From Microbulbifer flavimaris (GTDB lineage Bacteria; Pseudomonadota; Gammaproteobacteria; Pseudomonadales; Cellvibrionaceae): 64,000 nt of DNA. The position numbers and the translations under genes are program-made. The stretch spans positions 60,000 to 123,999 of the forward strand of contig NZ_LRFG02000006.1 of assembly GCF_001641755.2 (NCBI RefSeq). The letters are read 5' to 3'. The notes under the pieces were generated by a model. The model was not told where the DNA came from. It saw only the letters and a list, made by a program, of their open reading frames with translations, and made no database searches. This document shows, one piece after another, positions 56,894 to 64,000 of the stretch; position 1 is the first letter of the stretch; each line of letters begins with the position of its first letter.

Positions 56894-59442
56894 GCGAGAA
56901 CAATGCCTCCACGGAGAGCGCAGCGCTAGCACCCGACCTCCCCGTTGATGGTGACTTCCCGCCCGTCCGGATTTCAGTGGGCGAGCTGGTGGCGTTTGCC
57001 TGCCGTCGCGGCGACCTGGTGGGCGACCGGGCTGGCGGGCCATCGGCGCAGGAGGGCATCCGCGCCCACCAGCGGCTGCAAAAAAAGCGCCCGTCTGGTA
57101 GCGAGGCTGAATATCCATTGCAGGTGGAGTGGCGGTGTGACGGGCAGGCGGTAGTGCTCAGCGGTCGGGTGGATATTCTGCATCCGCAAACGGATCTGCA
57201 CCGGCCGGTGCTACTTGAAGAAATCAAAACTACCTACGTCCCGCCTGAGCGTTTGCCGGACAGTGCGCGAGCGCTGCACTGGGCACAGCTGAAGGTTTAC
57301 GGCTTCTGTTACCTGCTGCAGCAGCGGGATGAGAGGCAGAAGACCGCTCCCGACGACCGCCACATTGCCCTGCAAATGCTGTGGTACAACCTGAAGGAGA
57401 AGAAAACGTATCCAGAGCTGCGGGAGTTCAGCTGGCACGAGCTGGAGGCCTTCACCCGGGCAGCGCTCAGGGAGTACCTTGACTGGCATCGACGCTGGCA
57501 GCAACACCGGGATCAGGTGCGCGCAACGGCCCGTTCGCAGGCATTTCCGTTTCCCGAGTATCGTGATGGCCAGCGCCAGCTGGCGGTGGCAGCGTACCGC
57601 TGCATGCGCGACGGCGGCGAACTGTTGGTGGAAGCGCCCACCGGCATCGGCAAAACCGTCAGCACCCTGTTTCCGGCCATCAAGGCGCTGGGGGAAGCGG
57701 AGGTAGACCAGCTGGTGTACCTGACTGCGAAGAATTCCGGTCGGCAGGTGGTGCGGCAAACAGCGGCGCGGCTACACGACAACGGGCTGGCGCTCTCGGT
57801 GCTGGAAATCCAGGCTCGTGACAAAACCTGTGCCTGTTCCCTGGGATTGTGCAGCCGCGATGAAGACAACGTCTGCCCCCGCACCCGGGGTTTTTTTGAT
57901 CGCCTCCCTGAAGCGCGACGTCAGCTCCTGGGGCAACCGCTGCTGACACCGGAGGTAGTGGCGGACGTGGCCGATCACCTGCAGTTGTGCCCGTTTGAAT
58001 TATCGTTACAGATGCTGCCGTGGGCAGATCTGGTGGTCTGTGACTTCAACTATGTCTTCGATCCACTGGTCCGGTTGAATGTTCTGCAGGATCAGCGCCA
58101 GCGGCGGGCGCTGCTGGTCGACGAGGCCCACAACCTGGGCGATCGGGCCCGGGGGATGTTCAGTGCACCATTGAGTCGTGCCGACAGCCGGCGCGCAGCC
58201 GCAGCCTGCAAGGGCCAGCAACCGACGTTGCGGCGCGCTATCCAGTCGCTGGTGCGGGCGCTGGACAAATGGGTCAGCGAGCAGCGCGATGCGGGTGGAC
58301 AGGCGAGGGCAGGGGATAACCCGGATATCGAACTGTGGGTGACCCGGTTGTCCGAAACAGAAACCCGTCCCGCGGCTGTAACCCGCGCGGCGGAAAAAGT
58401 CGCCACAGTAGTGAGCCAGCTGTGGGAGCAGTCCCAGGCGCCTCCGGAGGCGATTGGAGACTGGCTCAAGGCGCTGTACCGCTACCTGTGTATTGAGCCG
58501 CTGGCCGCAGAGCAGCATCGTTGCCTGACCCGGGTGCAGCACCGGGATGCGCCATGGCAGGAGCAGCAGTTGAAACTGTTGTGCCTGCACGCCGGCGGTT
58601 ACCTGCAGCAGGTCTATCAGCAGTTCCACGCGCTGATCGCATTTTCCGCCACGCTGCGGCCTCCGAACTACGTCAGGCATCAGCTGGGCCTACAACCACA
58701 GTCACCTTACCTGCAATTGCCCTCGCCGTTTCAGCCGCAGCAGTTGGGCACTTTTCTCTGCCCCTATGTGGACACCCGTTACCGTGCCCGCGACCGGGCG
58801 ACCGACACGCTGGTGGATATTATTGCTCGCGTCTATCAGAGCCGGCCCGGTAACTACCTGGTGTTTTTCCCCTCCTACCGCTTTATGCAGCAGGTTGCGG
58901 AGCGTTTCGCCGAGCGGTTCCCGCAGCTAGACCTGGTGCAGCAACAATCCGGGTCCAGTGAAACGGAGCGCGCCGCTTTTCTGCAATGCTTCACTGCGGG
59001 CCGGCGCAGCCTGGGGTTCGCGATTATGGGCGGGGTGTTCGGCGAGGGCGTGGACTATGTGGGGGAACAGCTGGTAGGCACCATTGTAGTGGGCGTGGGC
59101 TTGCCGCAGATCAACGAGGAACAGGAGTTACTGCGCGAGACTTACGATGCACTTGATGGCAGCCAGAGTGGAGCGGGCTTTGACTTTGCCTACCGCTACC
59201 CGGGTATGACCCGGGTGTTGCAGACCGCCGGTCGGGTGATTCGCACGGAGTTGGACCGGGGCGTAGTCATCCTGGTGGATCGCCGCTTTGCCGAGCCTTT
59301 TTATCGGGACCTGTATCCCGAACACTGGCGTGTGCAGGCCTGTGGCGATGGCGAGGCTCTGTCGAGCGGGCTCGGCCGTTTCTGGGCGGAGACAGCTGAT
59401 GTCGATCCCGCTGGCCACACTTCGCCCATTGCTGCACAATGA
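56878..59442 (+). CDS. PD-(D/E)XK nuclease fused to XPD/DinG-like Fe-S helicase
   Basis: 854 aa. The N-terminal 200 residues carry Cas4/AddB-type nuclease motifs: Asp99 in SGRVDIL, Glu115 and Lys117 in EEIKTT, then a Gln in WAQLKVYG. The helicase follows: Walker A EAPTGIGKT (about 252-260), cysteines 318, 320, 325, 333 and one near 373 that fit an iron-sulfur cluster, DEAH at 415-418, SATLRPP, GVFGEGVDY and QTAGRVIRTELDRGV. Family helicases unwind 5' to 3'. Its start is GTG at 56878 or TTG at 56890. It overlaps fan1 and precedes the LPD1 gene, a grouping I recall from other gammaproteobacteria. Confidence 0.9.
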   Translation: MGAALSENNASTESAALAPDLPVDGDFPPVRISVGELVAFACRRGDLVGDRAGGPSAQEGIRAHQRLQKKRPSGSEAEYPLQVEWRCDGQAVVLSGRVDILHPQTDLHRPVLLEEIKTTYVPPERLPDSARALHWAQLKVYGFCYLLQQRDERQKTAPDDRHIALQMLWYNLKEKKTYPELREFSWHELEAFTRAALREYLDWHRRWQQHRDQVRATARSQAFPFPEYRDGQRQLAVAAYRCMRDGGELLVEAPTGIGKTVSTLFPAIKALGEAEVDQLVYLTAKNSGRQVVRQTAARLHDNGLALSVLEIQARDKTCACSLGLCSRDEDNVCPRTRGFFDRLPEARRQLLGQPLLTPEVVADVADHLQLCPFELSLQMLPWADLVVCDFNYVFDPLVRLNVLQDQRQRRALLVDEAHNLGDRARGMFSAPLSRADSRRAAAACKGQQPTLRRAIQSLVRALDKWVSEQRDAGGQARAGDNPDIELWVTRLSETETRPAAVTRAAEKVATVVSQLWEQSQAPPEAIGDWLKALYRYLCIEPLAAEQHRCLTRVQHRDAPWQEQQLKLLCLHAGGYLQQVYQQFHALIAFSATLRPPNYVRHQLGLQPQSPYLQLPSPFQPQQLGTFLCPYVDTRYRARDRATDTLVDIIARVYQSRPGNYLVFFPSYRFMQQVAERFAERFPQLDLVQQQSGSSETERAAFLQCFTAGRRSLGFAIMGGVFGEGVDYVGEQLVGTIVVGVGLPQINEEQELLRETYDALDGSQSGAGFDFAYRYPGMTRVLQTAGRVIRTELDRGVVILVDRRFAEPFYRDLYPEHWRVQACGDGEALSSGLGRFWAETADVDPAGHTSPIAAQ

Positions 59443-59516
59443 CTGCCTGTATCGATATACAGCCACAGGCAGAAACCCACTGATCAAAGCATCGGCTTAG
59501 CGCCGCTCAGGTTATC

Positions 59517-60311
59517 GTGTTATCCCGACAGTTTTACCGCCGCGGACCCGATCATCGGGGCCAACAACCGGTCTCCTTTGCTGACGTGAGGAGAACTTTC
59601 GGCTTCCGTTCCATCAGTATCGGCCGCTGGGTGACGCGGGAAGAACGCGATCGTGCGGCGGGTCTTTTCTATGACGCCCTGGCTGATTTGATGGCGATAT
59701 TGAATGGACCGGAATTTCTGATCTCCCTGCGGGGCAGCCTGGCTTTTCAGTACGGCATTGGTGGGCGCCCGGGGATCTCCGCCTTTTACGAGCCCTCGGC
59801 CAGGAGTTTTTCGCTGGCGAAAAATGCCGGCCCAGGCTCGATTGCGCACGAATGGTTTCACGCCCTGGACCACTACCTGGCCGGAAAAGCATTTATGGAT
59901 GCCCCCGGGCGGATGTTTGCGTCCGAGGCCTGGCTACGGGATGCGACCCCGGTGCCCCATCCCCTCAACGATCGCCTGTATGCCTGTTTTCGCAGCATCA
60001 TGCTGGATGAGGAGGGGGAAAACCCCAGCGAACTGTTCCGCGTCTCCAGCCGGGTCGACAAGGCCAATGGCTGCGTTTATTACAGTGAGCCGGCGGAATT
60101 GTGTGCCCGGGCTTTTGAGGCGTTCGTTCAGGATGCAGGCATTGGCAATAATTTCCTGGTTTCCGGCACCAAGGCCACCGCCGAAGCGAAGGCCGGGCTC
60201 TACCCGACCGGTCGCCAGCGCGAACGCATCAACGCCGCATTCCGTGCATATTTCTCTGCCCTCGGCAGCGCCCTGCGGACAGTGGCGGAGCGGGCGCAGC
60301 GGGAGCCCTGA
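59517..60311 (+). CDS. CLCA_X/LPD1-type protein with HExxH motif
   Basis: 264 aa. It resembles the large-polyvalent-protein-associated domain LPD1 (FGFRSISIGRWVT, GSLAFQYGIGGRPGISAFYEP, shortened; then SIAHEWFHALDHYL). His111, Glu112 and His115 form HEWFH, a zinc-metallopeptidase signature. A third ligand is not certain. It starts at GTG 59517, 74 bases after the helicase, on the same strand and likely the same transcript. The role is unknown; a repair-linked protease is a hypothesis only. Confidence 0.85.
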   Translation: MLSRQFYRRGPDHRGQQPVSFADVRRTFGFRSISIGRWVTREERDRAAGLFYDALADLMAILNGPEFLISLRGSLAFQYGIGGRPGISAFYEPSARSFSLAKNAGPGSIAHEWFHALDHYLAGKAFMDAPGRMFASEAWLRDATPVPHPLNDRLYACFRSIMLDEEGENPSELFRVSSRVDKANGCVYYSEPAELCARAFEAFVQDAGIGNNFLVSGTKATAEAKAGLYPTGRQRERINAAFRAYFSALGSALRTVAERAQREP

Positions 60312-60557
60312 CCGGGCCCACGTGCTCCGCGAACCTCCGGGCGTTTCCCGAAATTTCTCCGGCAGTTTCTTGTTCTTGCGGTCTGGTTCCCCATCCACTG
60401 CTCGAGATCGGGCATAGAGACATGCTCTTGCTGCTTTTTTTTGGGTTGATGATTCGATGATCAATACGCCGCAGACTGCTGTCAGCGTTAATCGTTGTCA
60501 TCTACTATTCGGGAACGCACGTAAAGTAATGATTAATGTCTATGGGGACCATGCACC

Positions 60558-61667
60558 ATGAAGATAGTCGGCGTTGCACTGCTACTGACGTTGCTGTTCA
60601 GGCTCTCGCCAGCCATCGCCGCTGAGATCACCGTGCGGCTGCAAAATCCTCCTGCTGAAGGGTCGCTGGTAATACAGGTTTATGACAACGCGGATGCCTT
60701 TGGTGATTTCCGGCGCCCGGTGCGTGAAGAACGCTACGCCATCCAGGCAAGGGAGGCGTACGTAATCTCCGGCGCCCCCGCCGGGCAAGTGGCCGTATTG
60801 GCCTATGTGGATGAAAACAACAACCGTGCGCTGGATCGGAGCTTTATCGGTATTCCGCGCGAGCCCCTGGGGCTTTCCAACAACTACCAGCCGAAGGGTC
60901 CGCCCAGCTTCCAGCGGGCCAGCTTTCCCGTCTCAGAGGGGCAGGCCAATTATGTGGACATCGAGCTGTACTCTGTTCTGGGCGATTCCGGGCAGTGGGG
61001 CGTGGGCCTGGGCGCCGTCGGCCGGAGTAGCCCGTATGTAGGCTCCGATACCAGTGTGGTGCAGGTGATTCCCGCCATTACTTATTTCGGTGAGCGCCTG
61101 CAGTGGGTTGGCCCCAACCTTCGCTATGGTATCGCCGGCAGTGACAGGCTGCGCCTGGCCGTAACCGCTTCATACCGGGTCGGTGCCTATGAGGAGGACG
61201 ACAGCCCGAACCTGGAGGGTCTCGGTGACCGGGATTCCACCGTGATGCTCGGCCTGGGGCTGATCTATGAAGGGCCTTATGGCATCGAGGTGGATTTCGG
61301 CTACCAGAATGATGTGCTGGATAATGTCGGCGGGGGAGGTATTGCGGCGGCCAGCGTCTCCCGTGGCTTCACCTTCGGCAATGTCCGCCTGAACCCCGTC
61401 GTGGGGGTCAACTGGATCAGCAGCAGCGTCGCCGACTATGACTTCGGGGTGCCGCAATCTGCAGCGCTAGCCGGCAGGCCGGCTTATGACGTGGGCAGCA
61501 GCGTCACTGTCGAAGCGGGAGTAGGCGCCCTTTGGGAGATTACGGAGAACTGGCGCGTGGCGCTGAACGTTGCCTGGGAAAATCTGGATAGTGAGATTAC
61601 TGACAGTCCTATTGTCGATGAGGACTATGTGATCAAGGGTTTTACGGCAGTGACGTATACGTTCTGA
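60558..61667 (+). CDS. DUF2141 domain fused to MipA/OmpV-type outer-membrane barrel
   Basis: 369 aa with a signal peptide (cleavage near AIA-AE, about residue 22). Residues 23-135 look like DUF2141, an Ig-like beta domain (VYDNADAFGDFRRP, VLAYVDENNNRALD). From about 145 the sequence fits the MipA/OmpV barrel (GLGAVGRSSPYVGSD) and ends in a terminal Phe (VTYTF), as outer-membrane proteins recognised by the Bam machinery do. The two domains are usually separate proteins. It is monocistronic. Confidence 0.85.
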   Translation: MKIVGVALLLTLLFRLSPAIAAEITVRLQNPPAEGSLVIQVYDNADAFGDFRRPVREERYAIQAREAYVISGAPAGQVAVLAYVDENNNRALDRSFIGIPREPLGLSNNYQPKGPPSFQRASFPVSEGQANYVDIELYSVLGDSGQWGVGLGAVGRSSPYVGSDTSVVQVIPAITYFGERLQWVGPNLRYGIAGSDRLRLAVTASYRVGAYEEDDSPNLEGLGDRDSTVMLGLGLIYEGPYGIEVDFGYQNDVLDNVGGGGIAAASVSRGFTFGNVRLNPVVGVNWISSSVADYDFGVPQSAALAGRPAYDVGSSVTVEAGVGALWEITENWRVALNVAWENLDSEITDSPIVDEDYVIKGFTAVTYTF

Positions 61668-61682
61668 CCGAGCCCTATATAC

Positions 61683-61730
61683 AAAATGCCTGCATTTTGC
61701 TGCCCATCGGGCGGTAGATGCAGGCATTTT
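61683..61730. terminator. Large hairpin terminator after the outer-membrane protein gene
   Basis: AAAATGCCTGCAT at 61683-61695 pairs with ATGCAGGCATTTT at 61718-61730 and is followed by further T. A-runs on the left make it able to act for the cassette genes on the minus strand too. Confidence 0.82.
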
Positions 61731-61806
61731 TTATTTCTGCTCGATGCAGAAGCTTCCTGAACAAAGCCCGTCAAAAAAGCGCAATGATAAGCTAGGAAAG
61801 TTGGGG

Positions 61807-62799
61807 TTATAGATAAATCTCCAAAAGCTTTTTTGTCATCTCTTCCCGGTCAATCTCAGACATATAATATTCATTTAGGATAATTTTAAATGCAGCATTC
61901 TGGTAATAATTTTCGAACACTCCCTTTTCTTTCATGATGATTTGATGTTGTGCACCTAAATCTTGAAGAGCTTCACGGACAGCCAGTCCGCAAAGGTAAA
62001 ACATTGCGGCATGCCAGAGATGTGCGGGAGGCTTGACACCCATTTCTTGAGCTCGCTTGTAAATCGATACGCGGAATCCTGAATTCCTCGAAAAGAGTAA
62101 ATGGGAACTTTCATGGAATACAAATTCAACAAAAATTGTCGATAGCATAAGTGGGTCTATTGTTGATATCACTATGTTATAAGCGTCAGGAGAGTATGCG
62201 CTGGCCCAGTTGCCATAAGTAGAAAGGTCGACCCTGACGGTGCCCTCCCATCTGGCGCCGGATAATTCTTCCATCTTGCTTATGACTTTATTTTGGGAGT
62301 TTTTAATAAAGGCTATATAGCTGTCAAATGTTACTTGATTTTGTTTGCGATGATTTTTCCAAAACTGATTATCATACAGGGGGCGAAGCTGATTTAATTT
62401 CTCGGTGAAGGTTTTAGAAAGTGAAAAGTCTGAAATATCAGAATTGACGGGCTGCTTTTGTAGCCATTTGAGGACTCTTCCCGAGTCAAATAAGCTCTGG
62501 TCGATAATATTCGACCTATAAAACTGTATGCCATCAAGGAGTAAGGCTTTATCCTTTGGTGACATGCTGGAAATGATTGAGTTATCTCCAATGTCCCTAA
62601 AATCTAGTCCGTCTTCCTGCAACTTATTTCTCTGTCGCTTGCTGGCCTGCTCGTAAAAAAAGTGATGAAGGTTGATCCAGAAGTTATTATGGAAGGCGAG
62701 ATGTTCCGTTTTGTAGATCAAGTCGGAATCAGATTTATCCGCTGCAGATGCAGCGATGGCGCAGGATAGTCCAAAAAGAAATAATAATATTGTTCTCAT
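61807..62799 (-). CDS. Secreted HExxH protein of unknown family (last integron cassette)
   Basis: 330 aa with a signal peptide (MRTILLFLFGLSCAIAASA). His229, Glu230 and His233 in FVFHESSHLLF form an HExxH zinc-protease-like motif; a downstream third ligand is not obvious. The gene is much more AT-rich than the core. It lies next to an attC-like site (62861-62953) and has no clear attC of its own on the downstream side, which would make it the distal cassette. I do not recognise the family. Confidence 0.75.
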   Translation of the reverse strand: MRTILLFLFGLSCAIAASAADKSDSDLIYKTEHLAFHNNFWINLHHFFYEQASKRQRNKLQEDGLDFRDIGDNSIISSMSPKDKALLLDGIQFYRSNIIDQSLFDSGRVLKWLQKQPVNSDISDFSLSKTFTEKLNQLRPLYDNQFWKNHRKQNQVTFDSYIAFIKNSQNKVISKMEELSGARWEGTVRVDLSTYGNWASAYSPDAYNIVISTIDPLMLSTIFVEFVFHESSHLLFSRNSGFRVSIYKRAQEMGVKPPAHLWHAAMFYLCGLAVREALQDLGAQHQIIMKEKGVFENYYQNAAFKIILNEYYMSEIDREEMTKKLLEIYL

Positions 62800-62860
62800 T
62801 TTTGATTCTACATTTTCAGGAAAATGTACAGGGTGTCTACTAAACGTGGGTAAGTCTTAA

Positions 62861-62953
62861 CAATAACGCCTTGCCCACGGGCCGACTGAAGCGCAGCGTA
62901 AGGAGGTCCGGGCCGCCGCGCAGTGGCGGCTGAAGTGCTGCAAATTGTTATGC
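62861..62953 (-). repeat. attC-like integron recombination site A
   Basis: On the minus strand it runs from GCATAAC (R'' core) to GTTATTG (R' core), 93 bases, with an internal imperfect palindrome (GCCGCC / GGCGGC arms). Ends read TAACAA and GCGTTA as in known attC sites. Confidence 0.7.
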
Positions 62954-62966
62954 ATTTTACCTAAAT

Positions 62967-63365
62967 TCATTTTAGCCGGATTAGCTCTTTGGCATTTATC
63001 TCTCTATATTTACCATAGACGTCACAATTAATAGTTTTCGAAGATTTTAACTCACACATAATTGTCACTTCACCTTGGTCTTTACCATTATCGCAAAATC
63101 CGCCAGTGCCACTTAAAAGAATAACCTCTTCACTTTTGTATTCTATATATGCCGGCTGGTAACACCGAGTAGGGTCCGACTCGATCGCTTTATTTGAATA
63201 ATAAGTAGAAAGTGAACCTACTTTATGATTTACGCAAAGCGTAACTATATTTTCATATTCTCCAATTTCTGCTGTCCAACACCCCACAGCGTACTTATCT
63301 TCACCAGAATGGGCCAACAACGGAATTAACAGACATACGACAAATACGGAGAATCTATATTTCAT
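62967..63365 (-). CDS. Secreted cysteine-containing cassette protein, function unknown
   Basis: 132 aa with a signal peptide (MKYRFSVFVVCLLIPLLAHS). The mature part is rich in cysteines (YAVGCWTAE, VTLCVNH, TRCYQPAY, GGFCDNGKD, IMCELKS, INCDVYG), six in about 110 residues, suggesting disulfides in the periplasm or outside the cell. The ATG is preceded by AGGATACCTAGT. AT-rich composition and flanking attC-like sites mark it as an integron cassette. No homology recognised. Confidence 0.72.
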   Translation of the reverse strand: MKYRFSVFVVCLLIPLLAHSGEDKYAVGCWTAEIGEYENIVTLCVNHKVGSLSTYYSNKAIESDPTRCYQPAYIEYKSEEVILLSGTGGFCDNGKDQGEVTIMCELKSSKTINCDVYGKYREINAKELIRLK

Positions 63366-63384
63366 ACTAGGTATCCTATGACAT

Positions 63385-63462
63385 GCATAACGCCCGCAGC
63401 TGCGGACGACTTGTAGCGACGAAGGAGCGGAAAGGCGTTCCGACAGCCTGCGCTTGTTATGG
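63385..63462 (-). repeat. attC-like integron recombination site B
   Basis: On the minus strand, CCATAAC at one end (+ GTTATGG at 63456-63462) and GTTATGC at the other (+ GCATAAC at 63385-63391), 78 bases. It carries TAACAAGCGC and GGGCGTTATGC ends and a central palindromic part. Confidence 0.72.
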
Positions 63463-63470
63463 TTGGCAGC

Positions 63471-63908
63471 CTAGATATTAACAACTGACTCATAGAAATA
63501 GGCTACTGGCTTATTAGAGCGCATTATTACGAAGCCTGTTCTGGTTTCAGAGCCTCCGCGTTCTTTAAAGTTTAGAATTATATCTTTGGGCTTAAGTCTC
63601 TTGGCAAAGCAGGAATATATCGTATTCCGGCCTTCGAGAAGATCAATTGCATCATGAATGTATGACTCTTCTTCGCTATGTAGTGGCTTGACCCTAGACA
63701 TTAGCTCAGCTTCTTTGGATAAATTCTTTAAGGATGACTGGAGAATTGCCTCAAATGCAATCGGCTCACCGTATTCAATGGACCCGAAGTCACCAAACTG
63801 TCTTTCGTTGAAGCTTTCGCCATGGCAATTAAATGCGTCTGCATATAGAGATGAGCTAAATAAATACAAGACTATCAGGATAGAAAGTGATCTCATCTTA
63901 GTGACCAT
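63471..63908 (-). CDS. Secreted cassette protein, function unknown
   Basis: 145 aa. A signal peptide follows the second Met (MRSLSILIVLYLFSSSLYADA), so the true start may be the ATG at 63896. The first ATG (63908) overlaps the R' core GTTATGG of attC site C. The mature part (HGESFNERQFGDFGS, AILQSSLKNLSKEAELMSRV) shows no known motif. AT-rich, flanked by attC-like sites B and C. Confidence 0.7.
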   Translation of the reverse strand: MVTKMRSLSILIVLYLFSSSLYADAFNCHGESFNERQFGDFGSIEYGEPIAFEAILQSSLKNLSKEAELMSRVKPLHSEEESYIHDAIDLLEGRNTIYSCFAKRLKPKDIILNFKERGGSETRTGFVIMRSNKPVAYFYESVVNI

Positions 63909-63991
63909 AACGCTCGGTTTAGGGGCGGCTGGAGCGTAGCGTAGGCCGTCCCAGCCGCGTCTTTCGCGGCGATTACAACCGCTTGTTATGC
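63905..63991 (-). repeat. attC-like integron recombination site C
   Basis: On the minus strand it runs from GCATAAC (+ GTTATGC at 63985-63991) to GTTATGG (+ CCATAAC at 63905-63911), 87 bases, with AAGCGGTT and AACCGAGC as L'' and L' arms and a central CTGG...CCAG hairpin. Confidence 0.75.
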
Positions 63992-64000
63992 GTGATAGCT

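Larger units (their letters stand above)
61800..64000 (-). mobile_element. Distal part of a chromosomal integron cassette array
   Basis: Three AT-rich minus-strand genes, each starting just after an attC-like site, give a cassette array of at least 2.2 kb. All three sites read in the canonical direction on the minus strand (5' TAACAA... GCGTTA 3'), the same direction as the genes. By this orientation the integrase and attI would lie to the right of base 64000, and the left edge near 61,800 is the far end. No integrase gene is visible in the window. Confidence 0.7.

Noticed and set aside
63385..63991. CRISPR repeats at the right end
   Set aside because: The repeated hairpins are spaced by whole genes, differ in length, and share only core heptamers and inverted arms, which fits attC and not CRISPR repeats.

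Overview
The window is 64 kb of chromosomal DNA from a gammaproteobacterium. Three gene orders support this: clpX-lon-hupB-ppiD; gloB next to a yafS-like methyltransferase, rnhA and dnaQ; and sohB, ahpCF and katG. The moderately high GC of the core, the AlkB-type hydroxylase, the SulP/persulfide-dioxygenase genes and the integron cassettes at the right end fit a marine Cellvibrionales-type organism (Microbulbifer-like). That taxonomic placement is an inference, not a search result.

Layout. 1-6.5 kb: protein quality control and nucleoid genes (clpX, cut by the window edge; lon behind a sigma-32-like promoter; hupB; ppiD), each followed by a clear intrinsic terminator. 6.6-11.4 kb: mltD and gloB on the minus strand, then the yafS-like gene, rnhA and dnaQ on the plus strand. 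11.4-12.15 kb: about 0.8 kb without a convincing intact gene, possibly a frameshifted remnant. 12.15-19.7 kb: a plus-strand run with an orphan ChpA-N-terminal-like protein, nudC, a small membrane protein, sohB, an AcuI/YhdH-type reductase, a patatin-like lipase and a lipoprotein. 19.8-22 kb: a UvrD-family helicase. 22.1-28.6 kb: a sulfide/persulfide island with two SulP transporters at its ends, a split YeeE/YedE pair, a BigR/SqrR-like repressor, a persulfide dioxygenase and a DUF442 sulfurtransferase-like protein around one divergent AT-rich promoter. 28.6-36.5 kb: alpha/beta hydrolase, alkane hydroxylase-like protein, YceI protein, cold-shock protein, M28 peptidase and ahpF/ahpC. 36.7-48.6 kb: membrane proteins, an ExoD protein, a DUF3365 haem protein, an MBL-rhodanese fusion, an RND efflux pair, an SDR-like protein, a DUF4174 protein and a membrane-anchored Nudix hydrolase. 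49-54.7 kb: an exported catalase-peroxidase, a tightly coupled four-gene membrane/aldo-keto-reductase operon and a 1-Cys peroxiredoxin. 55.2-60.3 kb: a DNA-repair cluster of FAN1, a nuclease-helicase fusion and an HExxH (LPD1-like) protein, with a LexA-like box upstream. 60.6-61.7 kb: a DUF2141-MipA fusion outer-membrane protein. 61.8 kb to the end: three AT-rich minus-strand genes separated by attC-like sites, which I read as the distal end of a chromosomal integron whose integrase would lie beyond the right edge.

How the genes work together. Peroxide and stress defence recurs (Lon, ClpX, AhpC/F, KatG, Prx). Sulfur handling appears twice: the BigR-type island and the separate MBL-rhodanese protein. 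The most interesting candidate system is the FAN1 / PD-(D/E)XK-helicase / HExxH operon. It pairs two nucleases and an iron-sulfur helicase with a putative metalloprotease, and it carries a plausible SOS operator.
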